From positions 1 through 64,000 of the forward strand of contig JAGRKV010000062.1 of the NCBI GenBank assembly GCA_020442165.1: a DNA stretch of 64,000 bases, read 5' to 3'. How positions within the stretch are numbered: the stretch's first letter is position 1; the number at the start of each line of letters is the position of its first letter. The notes beneath the pieces are model-generated. The model worked only from the letters and a program-made list of their open reading frames with translations, had not been told where the DNA came from and did not search any database. The DNA is from Hyphomicrobiaceae bacterium (GTDB lineage: Bacteria > Pseudomonadota > Alphaproteobacteria > Rhizobiales > Hyphomicrobiaceae). A program made the position numbers and the translations under genes. Below are positions 28,352 to 37,359 of the stretch, in pieces.

Positions 28352-28703
28352 CGTTCGCTCCTCTCAAAGGTCGCAACATGATGGCCCAGTTTTTGGGGGC
28401 TGAGACAACCGACTTCCCCAAGAGGCACTTACTAATTGACTAGGATTGGTGCTAGCGGCTAACGCGCCCAACCGCGACATCACGCACCTGACTTCAGAAA
28501 GGCATACAAACTTGGGGATTATATTGGCATAAGAATACTGCTCAATGAACCCTGACGTCTCTCTGGACACCACCGTCGCGGTTTTCGTGGACGCATTGCG
28601 CGGATGCACGTATTCATCTAATCGCGTGTTTTTCAGATCTGAAACGGCGTGCTTGGCTCGGTGAGCCCAATCGTCGACAAGTGAACCTGAGGAATGAGAA
28701 GTC

Positions 28704-30032
28704 ATGCAACGTGCGAAAGCCCGTCTCTATGTGGCAGCTGCGGTCGGCGTCACCACAACTCTCGTTTGCTTTTCTAACATGGCTGTGGCCGATCTAAGCC
28801 TTTGCGCGTTCCGCTCCGGTCCAAAGGGACCGTGCACATGTAAGGCGGCGGACGACGGGCCTGGTAGATTCACAACAGTGAAGCGGTCGCACTGCCGTCG
28901 TGGTTCTGCAGCTGGAAAGTTGAAGCCGACAATTGGAAAGCCGGAGGTCAACAAGGCAGCTCCAGTAGGGGACGTCCCAGTTGCATCAGAGCGACCGGTG
29001 ACGAACCAAGAAGCCCACGCTGCTGCAGCTTCATCCCCCCAATCCCCGCAGCATATAGTCACCGCCTCCAATTCTGCGACACCAGAATCGAAACTCGACG
29101 CAATTCGGCTCCGTGGCGCACTCAATTGCGGAGTCAACGAGGGCCTTCTAGGCTTTTCCTACCGCGCGAGCACCGGAGAATGGGCGGGTATCGACGTTGA
29201 CTACTGCAGGGCAATTGCTGCTGCCATTCTTGGCGACTCCACGAGAGTCGAGTTCGTTCCCTTGGACGCCTCATCACGTTTCGATGCATTGAAGTCGGGC
29301 AAGATCGACGTGTTGTCACGCAATACGACATGGACCATGAACCGTGACGTCGACATGGGGCTCGAGTTTGTTGGCGTGCTCTATTTCGATGGCCAGGGGT
29401 TCATGACATCGGATGGCAAGGGTTTGGTTTCCGCACAGCAGCTTGCAGGGGCCACGGTCTGTGTGCAGTCCGCAACAACGACAGAGGCAAACATGGCCTA
29501 TTATTTCAAGGCTCATGGCGTCGATGTCGCAGTTAAGACTTTTCAGTCGCGCGATGAAATGGTCAAAGCGTATCTCGATGGCGTTTGTGATGCCTATTCT
29601 GCCGATCGCTCCGCGCTCTTCGCCGATCGCTCAGGATTTGCGGAACCGACAAAACACACAATCTTGCCAGAAGTGATTTCCAAAGAACCACTGGGGCCGG
29701 TGGTGTTGCAAGGCGATCAGGAATGGACGGAAATTGCACGTTGGGTGTTAGCCGGCCTGATCAATGCTGAAGAAGTCGGATTGACACGCGAGGCAGCGTT
29801 GAACGGCCAGGAACTGGATGGCGACGCAAAGCGGCTCACCGAAGGCGCCGGTGCGAGCGGAGCAAAGCTGAGACTTGAGTGGAACTGGCTGCGCACGGCG
29901 GTTGCTGCTGTTGGTAATTACGGTGAATTCTACAATGCAAACATCGGGAAGGGCGGCGCCCTTGGTATGGATCGCGGATTGAATGCCCTTTGGAAAAAGG
30001 GGGGGATCCTTTTTGCCCCGCCGATGTGGTGA
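28704..30032 (+). CDS. Orphan general amino-acid ABC binding protein (AapJ-like) with N-terminal extension
   Basis: The 442-residue protein has a signal peptide (cleavage near AVA-DLS). A low-complexity, Ala/Pro/Ser-rich stretch of about 95 residues follows and contains three cysteines (SLCAF, CTCKA). A family 3 solute-binding domain then runs to the end. The binding domain matches AapJ/BztA, with GVNEGLLGFSY, WAGIDVDYCRAIAAA and DVLSRNTTWTMNRD. No permease or ATPase genes follow. Instead an L,D-transpeptidase gene starts 40 bp downstream on the same strand. The extension and the setting suggest a periplasmic sensing or wall-related role rather than ordinary uptake (inference). Confidence 0.85.
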   Translation: MQRAKARLYVAAAVGVTTTLVCFSNMAVADLSLCAFRSGPKGPCTCKAADDGPGRFTTVKRSHCRRGSAAGKLKPTIGKPEVNKAAPVGDVPVASERPVTNQEAHAAAASSPQSPQHIVTASNSATPESKLDAIRLRGALNCGVNEGLLGFSYRASTGEWAGIDVDYCRAIAAAILGDSTRVEFVPLDASSRFDALKSGKIDVLSRNTTWTMNRDVDMGLEFVGVLYFDGQGFMTSDGKGLVSAQQLAGATVCVQSATTTEANMAYYFKAHGVDVAVKTFQSRDEMVKAYLDGVCDAYSADRSALFADRSGFAEPTKHTILPEVISKEPLGPVVLQGDQEWTEIARWVLAGLINAEEVGLTREAALNGQELDGDAKRLTEGAGASGAKLRLEWNWLRTAVAAVGNYGEFYNANIGKGGALGMDRGLNALWKKGGILFAPPMW

Positions 30033-30072
30033 TACGCCCTCCGAACCTTTAGTTAAAGCAGGGAGCTGAGTT

Positions 30073-31317
30073 TTGAGGTTTCGCGTCTCCCGAGTACTGC
30101 AAGCATTCGCCGTCACGGCTTCGATCGCCGCGGCTTCGTGCGTTTCTACGTCTCCAGTTGAGGCGCGGGGACAGCGCGTTACTCCGCCGTTGCCAAGCAA
30201 TGTTTCGTGGGTCCACGCAACGTCAGCGGATGATTTGCAGAAAGCAATCAGTTTTTACTCTGCATTGGCAGCAAAGGGTGGTTGGCCGACGCTGCCTGAC
30301 AGAGTCATCTTGCGGCCAGGTGACAGTGGACCGAATGTTGCCACGCTGCACCGTCGCCTGCGAATGACAGGTGATCTTCGTGCCTCCGGGCGCGATGACT
30401 ATACTTTTGATGAAGCGCTCACAGAAGCCGTCAAGCGATACCAAACCCGCAATGGGCTGGAACCAAACGGCATCGTCTATGGCGTCACGCAGCGTCTCCT
30501 CAACGTCCCAGCGACCGACCGGGTTCAGCAACTTCAGCGCAACCTCCAGCGAATTCGCGAGTTGGCACCGCGCATCGTGAATTCGCCAAGACACATACTG
30601 ATGAACGCCGCAAGCTTCGAATTGCAGGCAATACGAAATGGGCAAATTGAGGTTGCGAGTCGCACCATCGCAGGCAAGAGAACGACACCAACGCCAACGG
30701 TCAGTGCAAGAGTGCAAGCCCTCAACATCTTGCCGTACTGGCACGTTCCCGGAACGATCGCGAAGGCTCAGATCATACCTGCCATTCGCAAGGATCTTTC
30801 GTACCTCTACCGCGAGAACATCCGGGTCTTCTCCACATTCGGTGGCGAAGAGGTTGACCCGTCACAAGTGAACTGGTGGGGGCCTGAGAGTGCGCGATAT
30901 GTTTTTCGGCAGGATCCCGGACCAAACAATGCTCTGGGCGTGCTGCGTTTTGACATGCCAAACAAGCATATTGTCTACATGCATGACACTCCCATGAAAA
31001 AGCTGTTCGGCTATTTTGAGCGGGCTTACAGCGCGGGATGCGTTCGCGTTCAAAGCTTCTTTGACCTGGCGGAGTGGGTTCTTGCAGGTCAGGACGGCTG
31101 GACCAAGGACTCACTTCAGCGAAGTGTTGCCTCCGGCCAGCCGTTGACTATCAAATTGAAGGAGCAGGTTCCGGTTCATTTCATATATCTGACAGCCTGG
31201 GTCGAAAACGGCGTCGTTCAATTCCGCAACGATCTGTACAATCGCGACGAGCAAACGTTTGCGAGCAGTGGCGATGATGGTGAGGCGCGGTTTCTGGATC
31301 AGAACTTCACGCCGTAA
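30073..31317 (+). CDS. L,D-transpeptidase (YcbB/LdtD type) with peptidoglycan-binding domain
   Basis: This 414-residue secreted enzyme has a signal peptide, a PG_binding_1 domain (RPGDSGPNVATLHRRLRMTG, about 77-145) and a YkuD catalytic domain. The active-site motif is RAYSAGCVRV, with a preceding conserved His in IVYMHDTP. Such enzymes make 3-3 crosslinks in peptidoglycan or attach proteins to it. The start is a TTG, supported by AGGGAG about eight bases upstream. It probably forms a two-gene operon with the binding-protein gene before it. Confidence 0.9.
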   Translation: MRFRVSRVLQAFAVTASIAAASCVSTSPVEARGQRVTPPLPSNVSWVHATSADDLQKAISFYSALAAKGGWPTLPDRVILRPGDSGPNVATLHRRLRMTGDLRASGRDDYTFDEALTEAVKRYQTRNGLEPNGIVYGVTQRLLNVPATDRVQQLQRNLQRIRELAPRIVNSPRHILMNAASFELQAIRNGQIEVASRTIAGKRTTPTPTVSARVQALNILPYWHVPGTIAKAQIIPAIRKDLSYLYRENIRVFSTFGGEEVDPSQVNWWGPESARYVFRQDPGPNNALGVLRFDMPNKHIVYMHDTPMKKLFGYFERAYSAGCVRVQSFFDLAEWVLAGQDGWTKDSLQRSVASGQPLTIKLKEQVPVHFIYLTAWVENGVVQFRNDLYNRDEQTFASSGDDGEARFLDQNFTP

Positions 31318-31392
31318 TGCTCTAACTGAACGATAATTCAACCCCAAGCAACATGCGTCTTGTGCTAGTTGGCGAGCAGTTCAGAGTGGCAG

Positions 31393-32157
31393 TCAGCCTT
31401 TCTGTTGCAGCACCTTTCGCCAAGCGTCCTCGAAGTGCTCTAGTTGGATCTCCACGCCGCGTTCCTCGCCTGGAAAACTCAGCACCATGTTCTTGCGGCG
31501 AGCCATTTGCCGTAGCAGACCCGCTGTGATGTCGTCGGGCGGCATTACAATCTGGTGGCCGTCCTCTTCCGCGAAAGGTGTGATGGGTCCCTGCGATATC
31601 GTCTCGCCATCCATGTAGATGGTGAGCGTGCCCTGTCTCGGGATGCCGGGCCCAATGATGCTGATCTGCGCATTGCTGCCTTCGCGCGGCTCGATCCGCA
31701 GCAGAGCCGGCTGCTTGCTGCCTCTTCCGCGTTGTTCGAGCACGCAGGTCGCCTCACAAGCTATCTCCCACGCCCCATGCCGGGTGGGTTGCTGACGCTT
31801 GAGAACATTTTCTGCTTCTTTCAGAAAGCGCCCGGCGACCCAACCTTGCTGTGCGTGGTATCCGACCTTGCACCATCTGGCATGCGTGCTCTGCTTGCGC
31901 TCCGCCTCCGTCATGCGCTGCCATTCAGCGAACGTCGGCTCGCCCGTGCAGCCGAGGTTTTTCAGACCTGTCGCGTCGTGGGGTATGCCAGTAATAATTT
32001 TGCTTTGCACATTGGCGTCGGCGTGCAGATTGAGCACATCATCCGCCCTGACGCCAGTTACATCCCACAGATCAGGACCGCTCGATTCAGCTTGTGCAGC
32101 AACAATTCCCTGCATCAGAATGGTGAAAAGTAGACAGCTTGCTGCTAGCGTTTTCAT
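31393..32157 (-). CDS. Secreted SH3-domain protein
   Basis: The 254-residue protein has a signal peptide ending AQAES. A bacterial SH3 segment follows (WDVTGVRADDVLNLHADANVQ and RWCKVGYHAQQGWVAGRFL, about 31-115), then a C-terminal domain of unknown function with ITAGLLRQMARRKNMVLSF. SH3b domains bind cell-wall peptides or act as periplasmic scaffolds. It converges on the L,D-transpeptidase gene to its left and lies downstream of a second transpeptidase gene on the same strand. The ATG at 32157 is preceded by an in-frame GTG. A wall-associated role is likely but untested. Confidence 0.78.
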   Translation of the reverse strand: MKTLAASCLLFTILMQGIVAAQAESSGPDLWDVTGVRADDVLNLHADANVQSKIITGIPHDATGLKNLGCTGEPTFAEWQRMTEAERKQSTHARWCKVGYHAQQGWVAGRFLKEAENVLKRQQPTRHGAWEIACEATCVLEQRGRGSKQPALLRIEPREGSNAQISIIGPGIPRQGTLTIYMDGETISQGPITPFAEEDGHQIVMPPDDITAGLLRQMARRKNMVLSFPGEERGVEIQLEHFEDAWRKVLQQKG

Positions 32158-32405
32158 CACTTTTTGCCTTGGCTTTTATTCTGGGAGATGGCCAGCATTC
32201 CAGCTGACTTCATAAATGCTGTTGACTAGTCGGTCTTTGAGATTGCCTCGTCTGGATCATGAAAATTGCGTTCACAGTCGCAGGCTACAGGGGACACGAT
32301 TGTATCCGTCACCGATTGACAACTGCCGATCATCGATTATGGCGCCCCCCTCACAGCAGTTGCGCGATCGCTCCGCTGCAAGAGTTGAAAACAGAGTGGG
32401 AGCGG

Positions 32406-33416
32406 TCAACTTGCCGCCTGCGTCATGACCACGAAATCCTGTCCTGTGCGCGTATCGGGATGTACTGGCAGGTCCGTTGTGACCAGTGTCATGCCAGGGT
32501 GCATGTATTCGTGGACCGTTTGGCGAGCGTTTTCGGGCGCGGATATGCGGGTGATAACGCTCTCTTCGGGTTGTCCGACCGGAACGCCACTGCGCTCATG
32601 ATGCGCAATAGCATGCCAGCTCAAACCCTGGCGTTCCTCATGCAGATCCATGAGCATGAAGACATGCGAGCCAAGTGGCTGGGACGGGTTCCGAATAGTG
32701 ATTGGAGCCTGTCCGATCACCTTCCCGTCCACGAGGAGAACTCCAACGCGATCCAAGCTGCTAATCACGATTGACGTCGCCGCAGAGAAGTTCGTCACGT
32801 GTGCTGCCCAAGGTCGTTCTTTTCCTTTTAGTTTCGACTTGGCGTGATCGAATTCATCAGAGGCATATTCGGCAAGAACGAGACCTGGATGGACCACTTC
32901 CTGCGGGTCGCTGTGGGCACCGGCAATAACGACCGGCGTGCCAACATGTGTGATGCCAAAGAGGAGTTCGGAAAATTTCAAGGGTAAGCGCACGCAGCCG
33001 TGAGAGGCCGGATAGCCAGGCAGATTACCGGCATGAAGGGCCACTCCGTTCCAGGTCAGACGGTTCATGTTGGGCATCGGTGCGTTGTTGTACGTGGACG
33101 AGTGGTGATCTTTGTCCTTTTCCAGGATCGTGAAAACTCCGGTCGGAGTCGAGTGTCCCGGCTTGCCCGTGGAGCAGGTCGAGACAGCAATGCGGATTCC
33201 GTTGCGGTAGACGTGAACCCGCTGATCGGGAAGCGACACGATGATCGCAATGGGGCCTTCCGGTGAGCGCTCCGGGTGCCATGTGAACTGTCCGGGCTTC
33301 AGATCCGAAGCTTTCTTGAGAACGGATTCACCAAAGACACGGCCTGGCAAGAGTGAAACTGCCGAACCGCTCAGTGCTGCGGCACCAATGGCCTGTATTA
33401 CCCTACGACGATCCAT
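32406..33416 (-). CDS. Tat-exported L,D-transpeptidase (ErfK/YbiS family)
   Basis: The 336-residue protein begins with a twin-arginine signal (MDRRRVIQAIGAAAL, then a hydrophobic run ending RVFGES). The YkuD domain shows the conserved His in NGVALHAGNLPGY and the catalytic Cys in SHGCVRLP. The C-terminal part has a repeated IVISSLDRVGVLLVDGK-type segment. It would crosslink or modify peptidoglycan in the periplasm. The start at 33416 is set by AGAGGAG ten bases upstream; an in-frame TTG at 33437 lies before that sequence and is unlikely. A 245-bp gap separates it from the SH3 gene. Confidence 0.88.
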   Translation of the reverse strand: MDRRRVIQAIGAAALSGSAVSLLPGRVFGESVLKKASDLKPGQFTWHPERSPEGPIAIIVSLPDQRVHVYRNGIRIAVSTCSTGKPGHSTPTGVFTILEKDKDHHSSTYNNAPMPNMNRLTWNGVALHAGNLPGYPASHGCVRLPLKFSELLFGITHVGTPVVIAGAHSDPQEVVHPGLVLAEYASDEFDHAKSKLKGKERPWAAHVTNFSAATSIVISSLDRVGVLLVDGKVIGQAPITIRNPSQPLGSHVFMLMDLHEERQGLSWHAIAHHERSGVPVGQPEESVITRISAPENARQTVHEYMHPGMTLVTTDLPVHPDTRTGQDFVVMTQAAS

Positions 33417-33515
33417 GAAACGCTTACTCCTCTTCAAGATTGTCGCTGTTTCGAAATGTACCTTACCTTTTAGATCTGCCTATCGCGGCATCCGAGTTTC
33501 AATGCGTGACCGAGG

Positions 33516-33986
33516 TGTCCTGAGACCCAATTCTTATCCGCTCATTGGGAGAGTCCTGGCTTGATGTTTTGCCCGTTGCCAGGCATCGTGGCAAGGGCTG
33601 ACGTGGCGATCCGGAACGCCTCCGGGGTGCGGTTGGCAAGAGCTGAATGCGGTCGCACACGGTTGGAAACCTCGCGCCAGTCAGTGAGCAGCACGCGAGC
33701 CTCGCTGAGCGAGGAGAATAGTGTCTCGTTCAACAGCTCGTCGCGCAGCCGCTCGTTGAAACACTCCACGAACGCGTTCTTCTGCTGCTTGCCCGGCGCG
33801 ATGTAGTGCCAGTCGACGTGCATCAGCTTGCTCTATTGCAGGATCGCCATTCTGGTCAGTTCCGTGCCGTTGTCGGAAACGCAAGTCTTCGGCCGGCCGC
33901 ATCACGCGCTCGGCATGCGTCCGCCGATGCCCGAAACGATACTAGAGAAGAACCAAATCAGTGGCCCAGACTGAGGGGGCTGGACA
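33516..33986 (-). mobile_element. Decayed IS3-family element with OrfB fragment
   Basis: The minus strand encodes the end of an IS3-family integrase. The catalytic Asp region reads VSDNGTELT, then a TAG interrupts, and the Glu region reads NAFVECFNERLRDE followed by RPHSALANRTPEAF. Upstream (about 33905-33940) only frameshifted scraps remain, and the element jumps straight to a left-end sequence at 33962-33986. A likely right end (TGTCCTGAGACCCAA) begins near 33516. Most of orfA and the first half of orfB are deleted. It is non-functional. Confidence 0.75.
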
Positions 33987-34498
33987 CAGTCTCCGTCTAT
34001 TCGCTCGCTACAAACGCCCAAGAGATCCTTTCCACGCTCTGCGACAAGAAAGGAGTTCGCTCTCTGAGAGCGAACATTGCTCGTCCGGCTGGAATGGCGG
34101 ATGGAAAAGTTCAGAGCGAACTCATCAATCCTGCTCGCAACTTCTTCAAGCACTCTGATCGTGATCCCAACGGCGTTTGGTCCGACTTTGTAGAGACCGA
34201 TTGCGACCACGTTCTCCTCATTCCTTGTTTCGACATCGTGGAGCTTGAGGGTAGGTCGCCCATCGAAGTTCAAGTATTCCACACATGGTACGGCGCTCTC
34301 TACCCGGGGAACATCGGCTCGCCAACAGACTGGATAAGGCAGCTTCCCACAAGTTCCCGGACCTACTTTCGCTATCGCGAAGCCAACAAAAGCTCCGTGC
34401 TAGGTTACTCCTCGAAAAAGCGAGAAGGCACCATGATCTTATGGGCCATCCAGAAACCGACACTAGAGAAGCTGATCGGTGGACTTAGCTGGTGTTGA
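33987..34498 (+). pseudogene. Truncated conserved hypothetical protein (N-terminus lost at IS end)
   Basis: The frame continues cleanly from the IS end with DTVSVYSLATNAQEIL, then NPARNFFKHSDRDPNG and IPCFDIVELEGRSP. These match a widespread helical family of unknown function (the NFFKHADRDP-type proteins). In that family 20-30 residues normally precede this point; here they are replaced by IS sequence. The open frame reaches back to 33806 through the IS, but that part is not native. A C-terminal tail (about 34330-34498) seems intact. Whether anything is made from it is unknown. Confidence 0.6.
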
Positions 34499-34587
34499 CC
34501 TGCGGGCCGCGCGGCGAAAACCCTGCATCTCCAGGACCCACAGCGGACCCGAGCGCCAAAAATGCCGCCGTCATATCCTCATAACCA

Positions 34588-34644
34588 ATTGAAATCGTTG
34601 GTGAGCGGGGTGGGGATCGAACCCACGGCCATCTGATTAAAAGT
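34588..34644. repeat. Left attachment site (duplicated 3' half of tRNA-Lys)
   Basis: This 57-bp sequence matches 57808-57864 with one mismatch, and 47 bp (34598-34644) are identical. It is the 3' half of tRNA-Lys from the anticodon loop to the encoded CCA, without the 5' half. It marks the distal end of the island. Confidence 0.9.
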
Positions 34645-34760
34645 TTGTCTTTCTCAAGTTTCTCAGGATTTCGCGATGATGATCTAGGTTGAAAAATTAT
34701 GTGAATTCAAGGCCCCTTGGTTGCTCGGCGTTGGTGCGGATTGATGCAGATAGCGCTACG

Positions 34761-34789
34761 GTGGGTGCTATTGAGAGGCTAGCACCCAC
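34761..34789. promoter_or_regulatory. Inverted arm-type integrase sites, left end
   Basis: GTGGGTGCTA and its exact complement TAGCACCCAC are separated by nine bases, just upstream of the integrase start. The same decamer recurs twice near the right end. The pattern suggests arm sites for the integrase, which would also let it repress its own promoter. Confidence 0.55.
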
Positions 34790-34798
34790 GGAGGGTCG

Positions 34799-36016
34799 AT
34801 GCGGCGCAAGCTCACGAAGGCGGCGATAGATGCGATCAGTCCGCGCGCGAGGCCCATCGTCATCTTCGACACGGAACTGCCTGGATTCGCCCTTAAGGCC
34901 CTGCCGAGCGGGAAGAAGGTGTTCCAACTGCGCTACCGGATGGGCGGACGGAACACGCCCAAGCGGACGCTGACCATCGGCAACTATGGCGTGCTAACGC
35001 CCGACGGCGCGCGCCGGCAGGCTCAGATTCATCTCGGCGAGATCAGGCGCGGCGTCGATCCCGCCGGCGAGAAGGCGAGGAAGCTGGCGCAGGATCGGAG
35101 TGCCTTGACGCTGGCTGCGGTGGCCGCCGACTTCATGGTTCTGCACGCCAAGGCGAAGCGTCGGTCTCGGACCGTCGAAGAGTACGAGCGGCTGATCGAG
35201 CGCCTCATTATCCCAACCTTTGGCTCGCGTCGGCTCAAAGACATCAGTTCGGGCGAGGTTGAGCGCTGGCACCATGGCCTCAAGGCGACGCCATATCAGG
35301 CGAACCGAGCCCTGGCAGTCTTCTCAAAGTTGATGAGTTGGGCCGCGCAGCGAGGGTATCGCGACGGCGACAACCCATGTCGCGCTGTCGAGAAGTTCGC
35401 GGAGGTGGCGCGGCGGCGGTACTTGTCGCCGGCTGAAATAGCAAACCTTGGCGAAGCCATTCGCGCTTGTGAGGCCGACGGCTCCGTTACGGTATATGCG
35501 GCCGCATTCTTCCGGCTCCTGCTGCTCACTGGCATGCGTAAGGATGAACTGCGCCTGCTGACCTGGGACCGTGTCGATTACGCCCGCCGCGTCTTGGTTC
35601 TCGATGAACTCGACTCGAAGACAGGCCGGCGTGATGTGCCGCTTTCGGCGCCGGCACTTCAAATACTGCACGATATCCCCCGCCTGGGCGGCAACCCGTA
35701 TGTCTTTCCTGGCAAGAGGACCGGCCAACCCTTAGTGAACGTGGCCAAGCCCTGGGCGCGCGTTCTCGCCAAAGCTGGCATTGAAGCGACGCGCGTTCAC
35801 GACCTCCGACACTCGGTGGGGGCGGTCGGCGTGACGACAGGCGCGAGCCTCCTGCTCATCGGTGGTGTCCTTGGGCACAGGTCACAGCAGACGACTCAGC
35901 GATATGCGCACCTTTCTGATGATCCCGTGCGAGCCACAGCGGAGGCTATAGGGGAGCGAGTAGCGGCAGCACTAGACGGCAAGATCGGCGATCTCGTCTC
36001 GATGCAGAGGCGGTGA
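34799..36016 (+). CDS. Tyrosine-type site-specific integrase
   Basis: The 405-residue protein has the DUF4102 arm-binding domain at its N-terminus (FDTELPGFALKALPSGKK), a SAM-like core-binding domain (about 105-200) and a catalytic domain. The active-site set is visible: Arg247 (GMRKDEL), Lys274 (SKTGRR), His334/Arg337 (HDLRHS), His360 (LGHRSQQ) and nucleophile Tyr369 (TQRYAHL). It should insert and excise the island at tRNA-Lys. GGAGGG lies a few bases before the ATG. It is oriented away from its att site and towards the island interior. Confidence 0.94.
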   Translation: MRRKLTKAAIDAISPRARPIVIFDTELPGFALKALPSGKKVFQLRYRMGGRNTPKRTLTIGNYGVLTPDGARRQAQIHLGEIRRGVDPAGEKARKLAQDRSALTLAAVAADFMVLHAKAKRRSRTVEEYERLIERLIIPTFGSRRLKDISSGEVERWHHGLKATPYQANRALAVFSKLMSWAAQRGYRDGDNPCRAVEKFAEVARRRYLSPAEIANLGEAIRACEADGSVTVYAAAFFRLLLLTGMRKDELRLLTWDRVDYARRVLVLDELDSKTGRRDVPLSAPALQILHDIPRLGGNPYVFPGKRTGQPLVNVAKPWARVLAKAGIEATRVHDLRHSVGAVGVTTGASLLLIGGVLGHRSQQTTQRYAHLSDDPVRATAEAIGERVAAALDGKIGDLVSMQRR

Positions 36017-36019
36017 GTG

Positions 36020-36769
36020 ATGTTGGATTGCTCCGATTCTCCAATTGCAAGAGGCGAAGACTGGCAACCGCTTCGTCGTGCTCTCGCTGAGATCATTGCG
36101 GAGCACGGTGACTACGATGGCCCGGTCAAACTCTGGCTAGCAATTAAGAACGGCTACATCCCCGTGATCGGGAAGCATGGCAATGGCCGCGAATTTTCAG
36201 ACTATCGTGAGGTCACTGTTTCCGAACTTCAAGACTATCAATTGTTGGGCGCTTTCGAGAAGCCGCCATGCGAGCTTAGCGACGGCCCACTTTTGATCAG
36301 AGATGAGGCACCGCTGCCGGAATCGCATTTCCCACGGACCCGCAGTGCCCACACCAAAGCACCACAGAGGTCTAAAACTTTTGCGCACACAGACTACTGG
36401 TTCGATCTTCGGCATAATCAGCGCTTCTACGAGGCGTGGAAACTGGGCGGGCCAGAAGCTGTTGACGCACTGCTAACTGCCGCGTCACCTCTTCGCTTCC
36501 TTCGAAAAAAGCAGAAGCGGACATCCAAAGCCAATGCTGAGTTGGCCTGCGAGGCATGGCTCATCGAGGAGATGAACACGTGGCTGGCGAAGGACGTTCC
36601 CCACCCGCATGACCGAAAGGCCGTTTGGCGTGATCGCGCTCCGAAGCAATTCGACAAGATCAGCGGTAAAGGCTTCGTCCGTGCTTGGGCGAATGCCTGC
36701 AAAGTGACCGGATCAGGTTGGGATGCGGCTGGGCGACCTCGGAAAACAATCGTTGCGAAACAATCATGA
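36020..36769 (+). CDS. Hypothetical island protein
   Basis: The 249-residue protein is not one I recognise. It is soluble and contains an HTDYWFDLRHNQRFYEAW segment and a basic RFLRKKQKR stretch; the C-terminal part (GKGFVRAWANACKVTG) looks like a small helical motif seen in other island proteins. A GTG at 36017 directly follows the integrase stop, so it is probably co-transcribed and coupled. A regulatory or accessory role is possible but not shown. Confidence 0.55.
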   Translation: MLDCSDSPIARGEDWQPLRRALAEIIAEHGDYDGPVKLWLAIKNGYIPVIGKHGNGREFSDYREVTVSELQDYQLLGAFEKPPCELSDGPLLIRDEAPLPESHFPRTRSAHTKAPQRSKTFAHTDYWFDLRHNQRFYEAWKLGGPEAVDALLTAASPLRFLRKKQKRTSKANAELACEAWLIEEMNTWLAKDVPHPHDRKAVWRDRAPKQFDKISGKGFVRAWANACKVTGSGWDAAGRPRKTIVAKQS

Positions 36770-36857
36770 CGCCAGTTTTTATCGTGAACCTTTTTGCTCC
36801 GCCAAGATAGAGGCATGTTGACCTCAAGTGCAGTGCGTTGCACGAGAGGAAGACCAC

Positions 36858-37238
36858 ATGACCGAGACTGACGCTCACCCTAGTCCAGACTGCTCGGAAC
36901 GCATACGAAGCATCGGTCCGCCCAAGCCGCAATTGCATCCTGCGTCTCGCCAATTGGAAACCGTTCTCGACGCAATACTGGCGAGAGGAGCGGAGATCCA
37001 TCATCCCGATGCATGGCCGGTCTTGATGGACCAAGAGGCGGCCAGCGCCTTCCTTTTGCACGTATGCGGCGTCAGGCTGGCCCCGAAGTCTCTGCAAAAG
37101 CGCCGCGTCGTTGGAGGTTCGCCGCCATTTCGCAAGCTCGGGGTCCGGGTGGCCTATCCGCGCGACCTCCTCAAAGCCTGGGGCGATGCGCTGGCCGGAC
37201 CGGTCGTCAATTCCACCTCGGAACTCAGCGCCCCTTGA
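36858..37238 (+). CDS. AlpA-like / excisionase-type DNA-binding protein
   Basis: This is a small 126-residue protein. Its central and C-terminal part (VLMDQEAASAFL ... KSLQKRRVVGGSPPFRKLG ... AYPRDLLKAW) resembles winged-helix AlpA or MerR-type excisionase domains, in which a two-residue tip binds DNA. In comparable islands such proteins control excision or replication. GAGGA lies eight bases before the chosen ATG. It lies 120 bp upstream of the Prim-Pol gene. Confidence 0.6.
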   Translation: MTETDAHPSPDCSERIRSIGPPKPQLHPASRQLETVLDAILARGAEIHHPDAWPVLMDQEAASAFLLHVCGVRLAPKSLQKRRVVGGSPPFRKLGVRVAYPRDLLKAWGDALAGPVVNSTSELSAP

Positions 37239-37359
37239 CGAAGAAAACGCCGCCACGAGGCGACCAGGCCCGGGCGGCGTGAATCTCAATTCGATATCGG
37301 CTACCACACCGACGGCAAAAGTATATCGTCGTGCCGTCGTTTCATCAAGAGACTACGCG

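Noticed and set aside
33902..34282. 126-codon minus-strand ORF across the IS end
   Set aside because: It is the complement of the truncated conserved gene and of IS sequence; the plus-strand frame has family similarity and this one does not.
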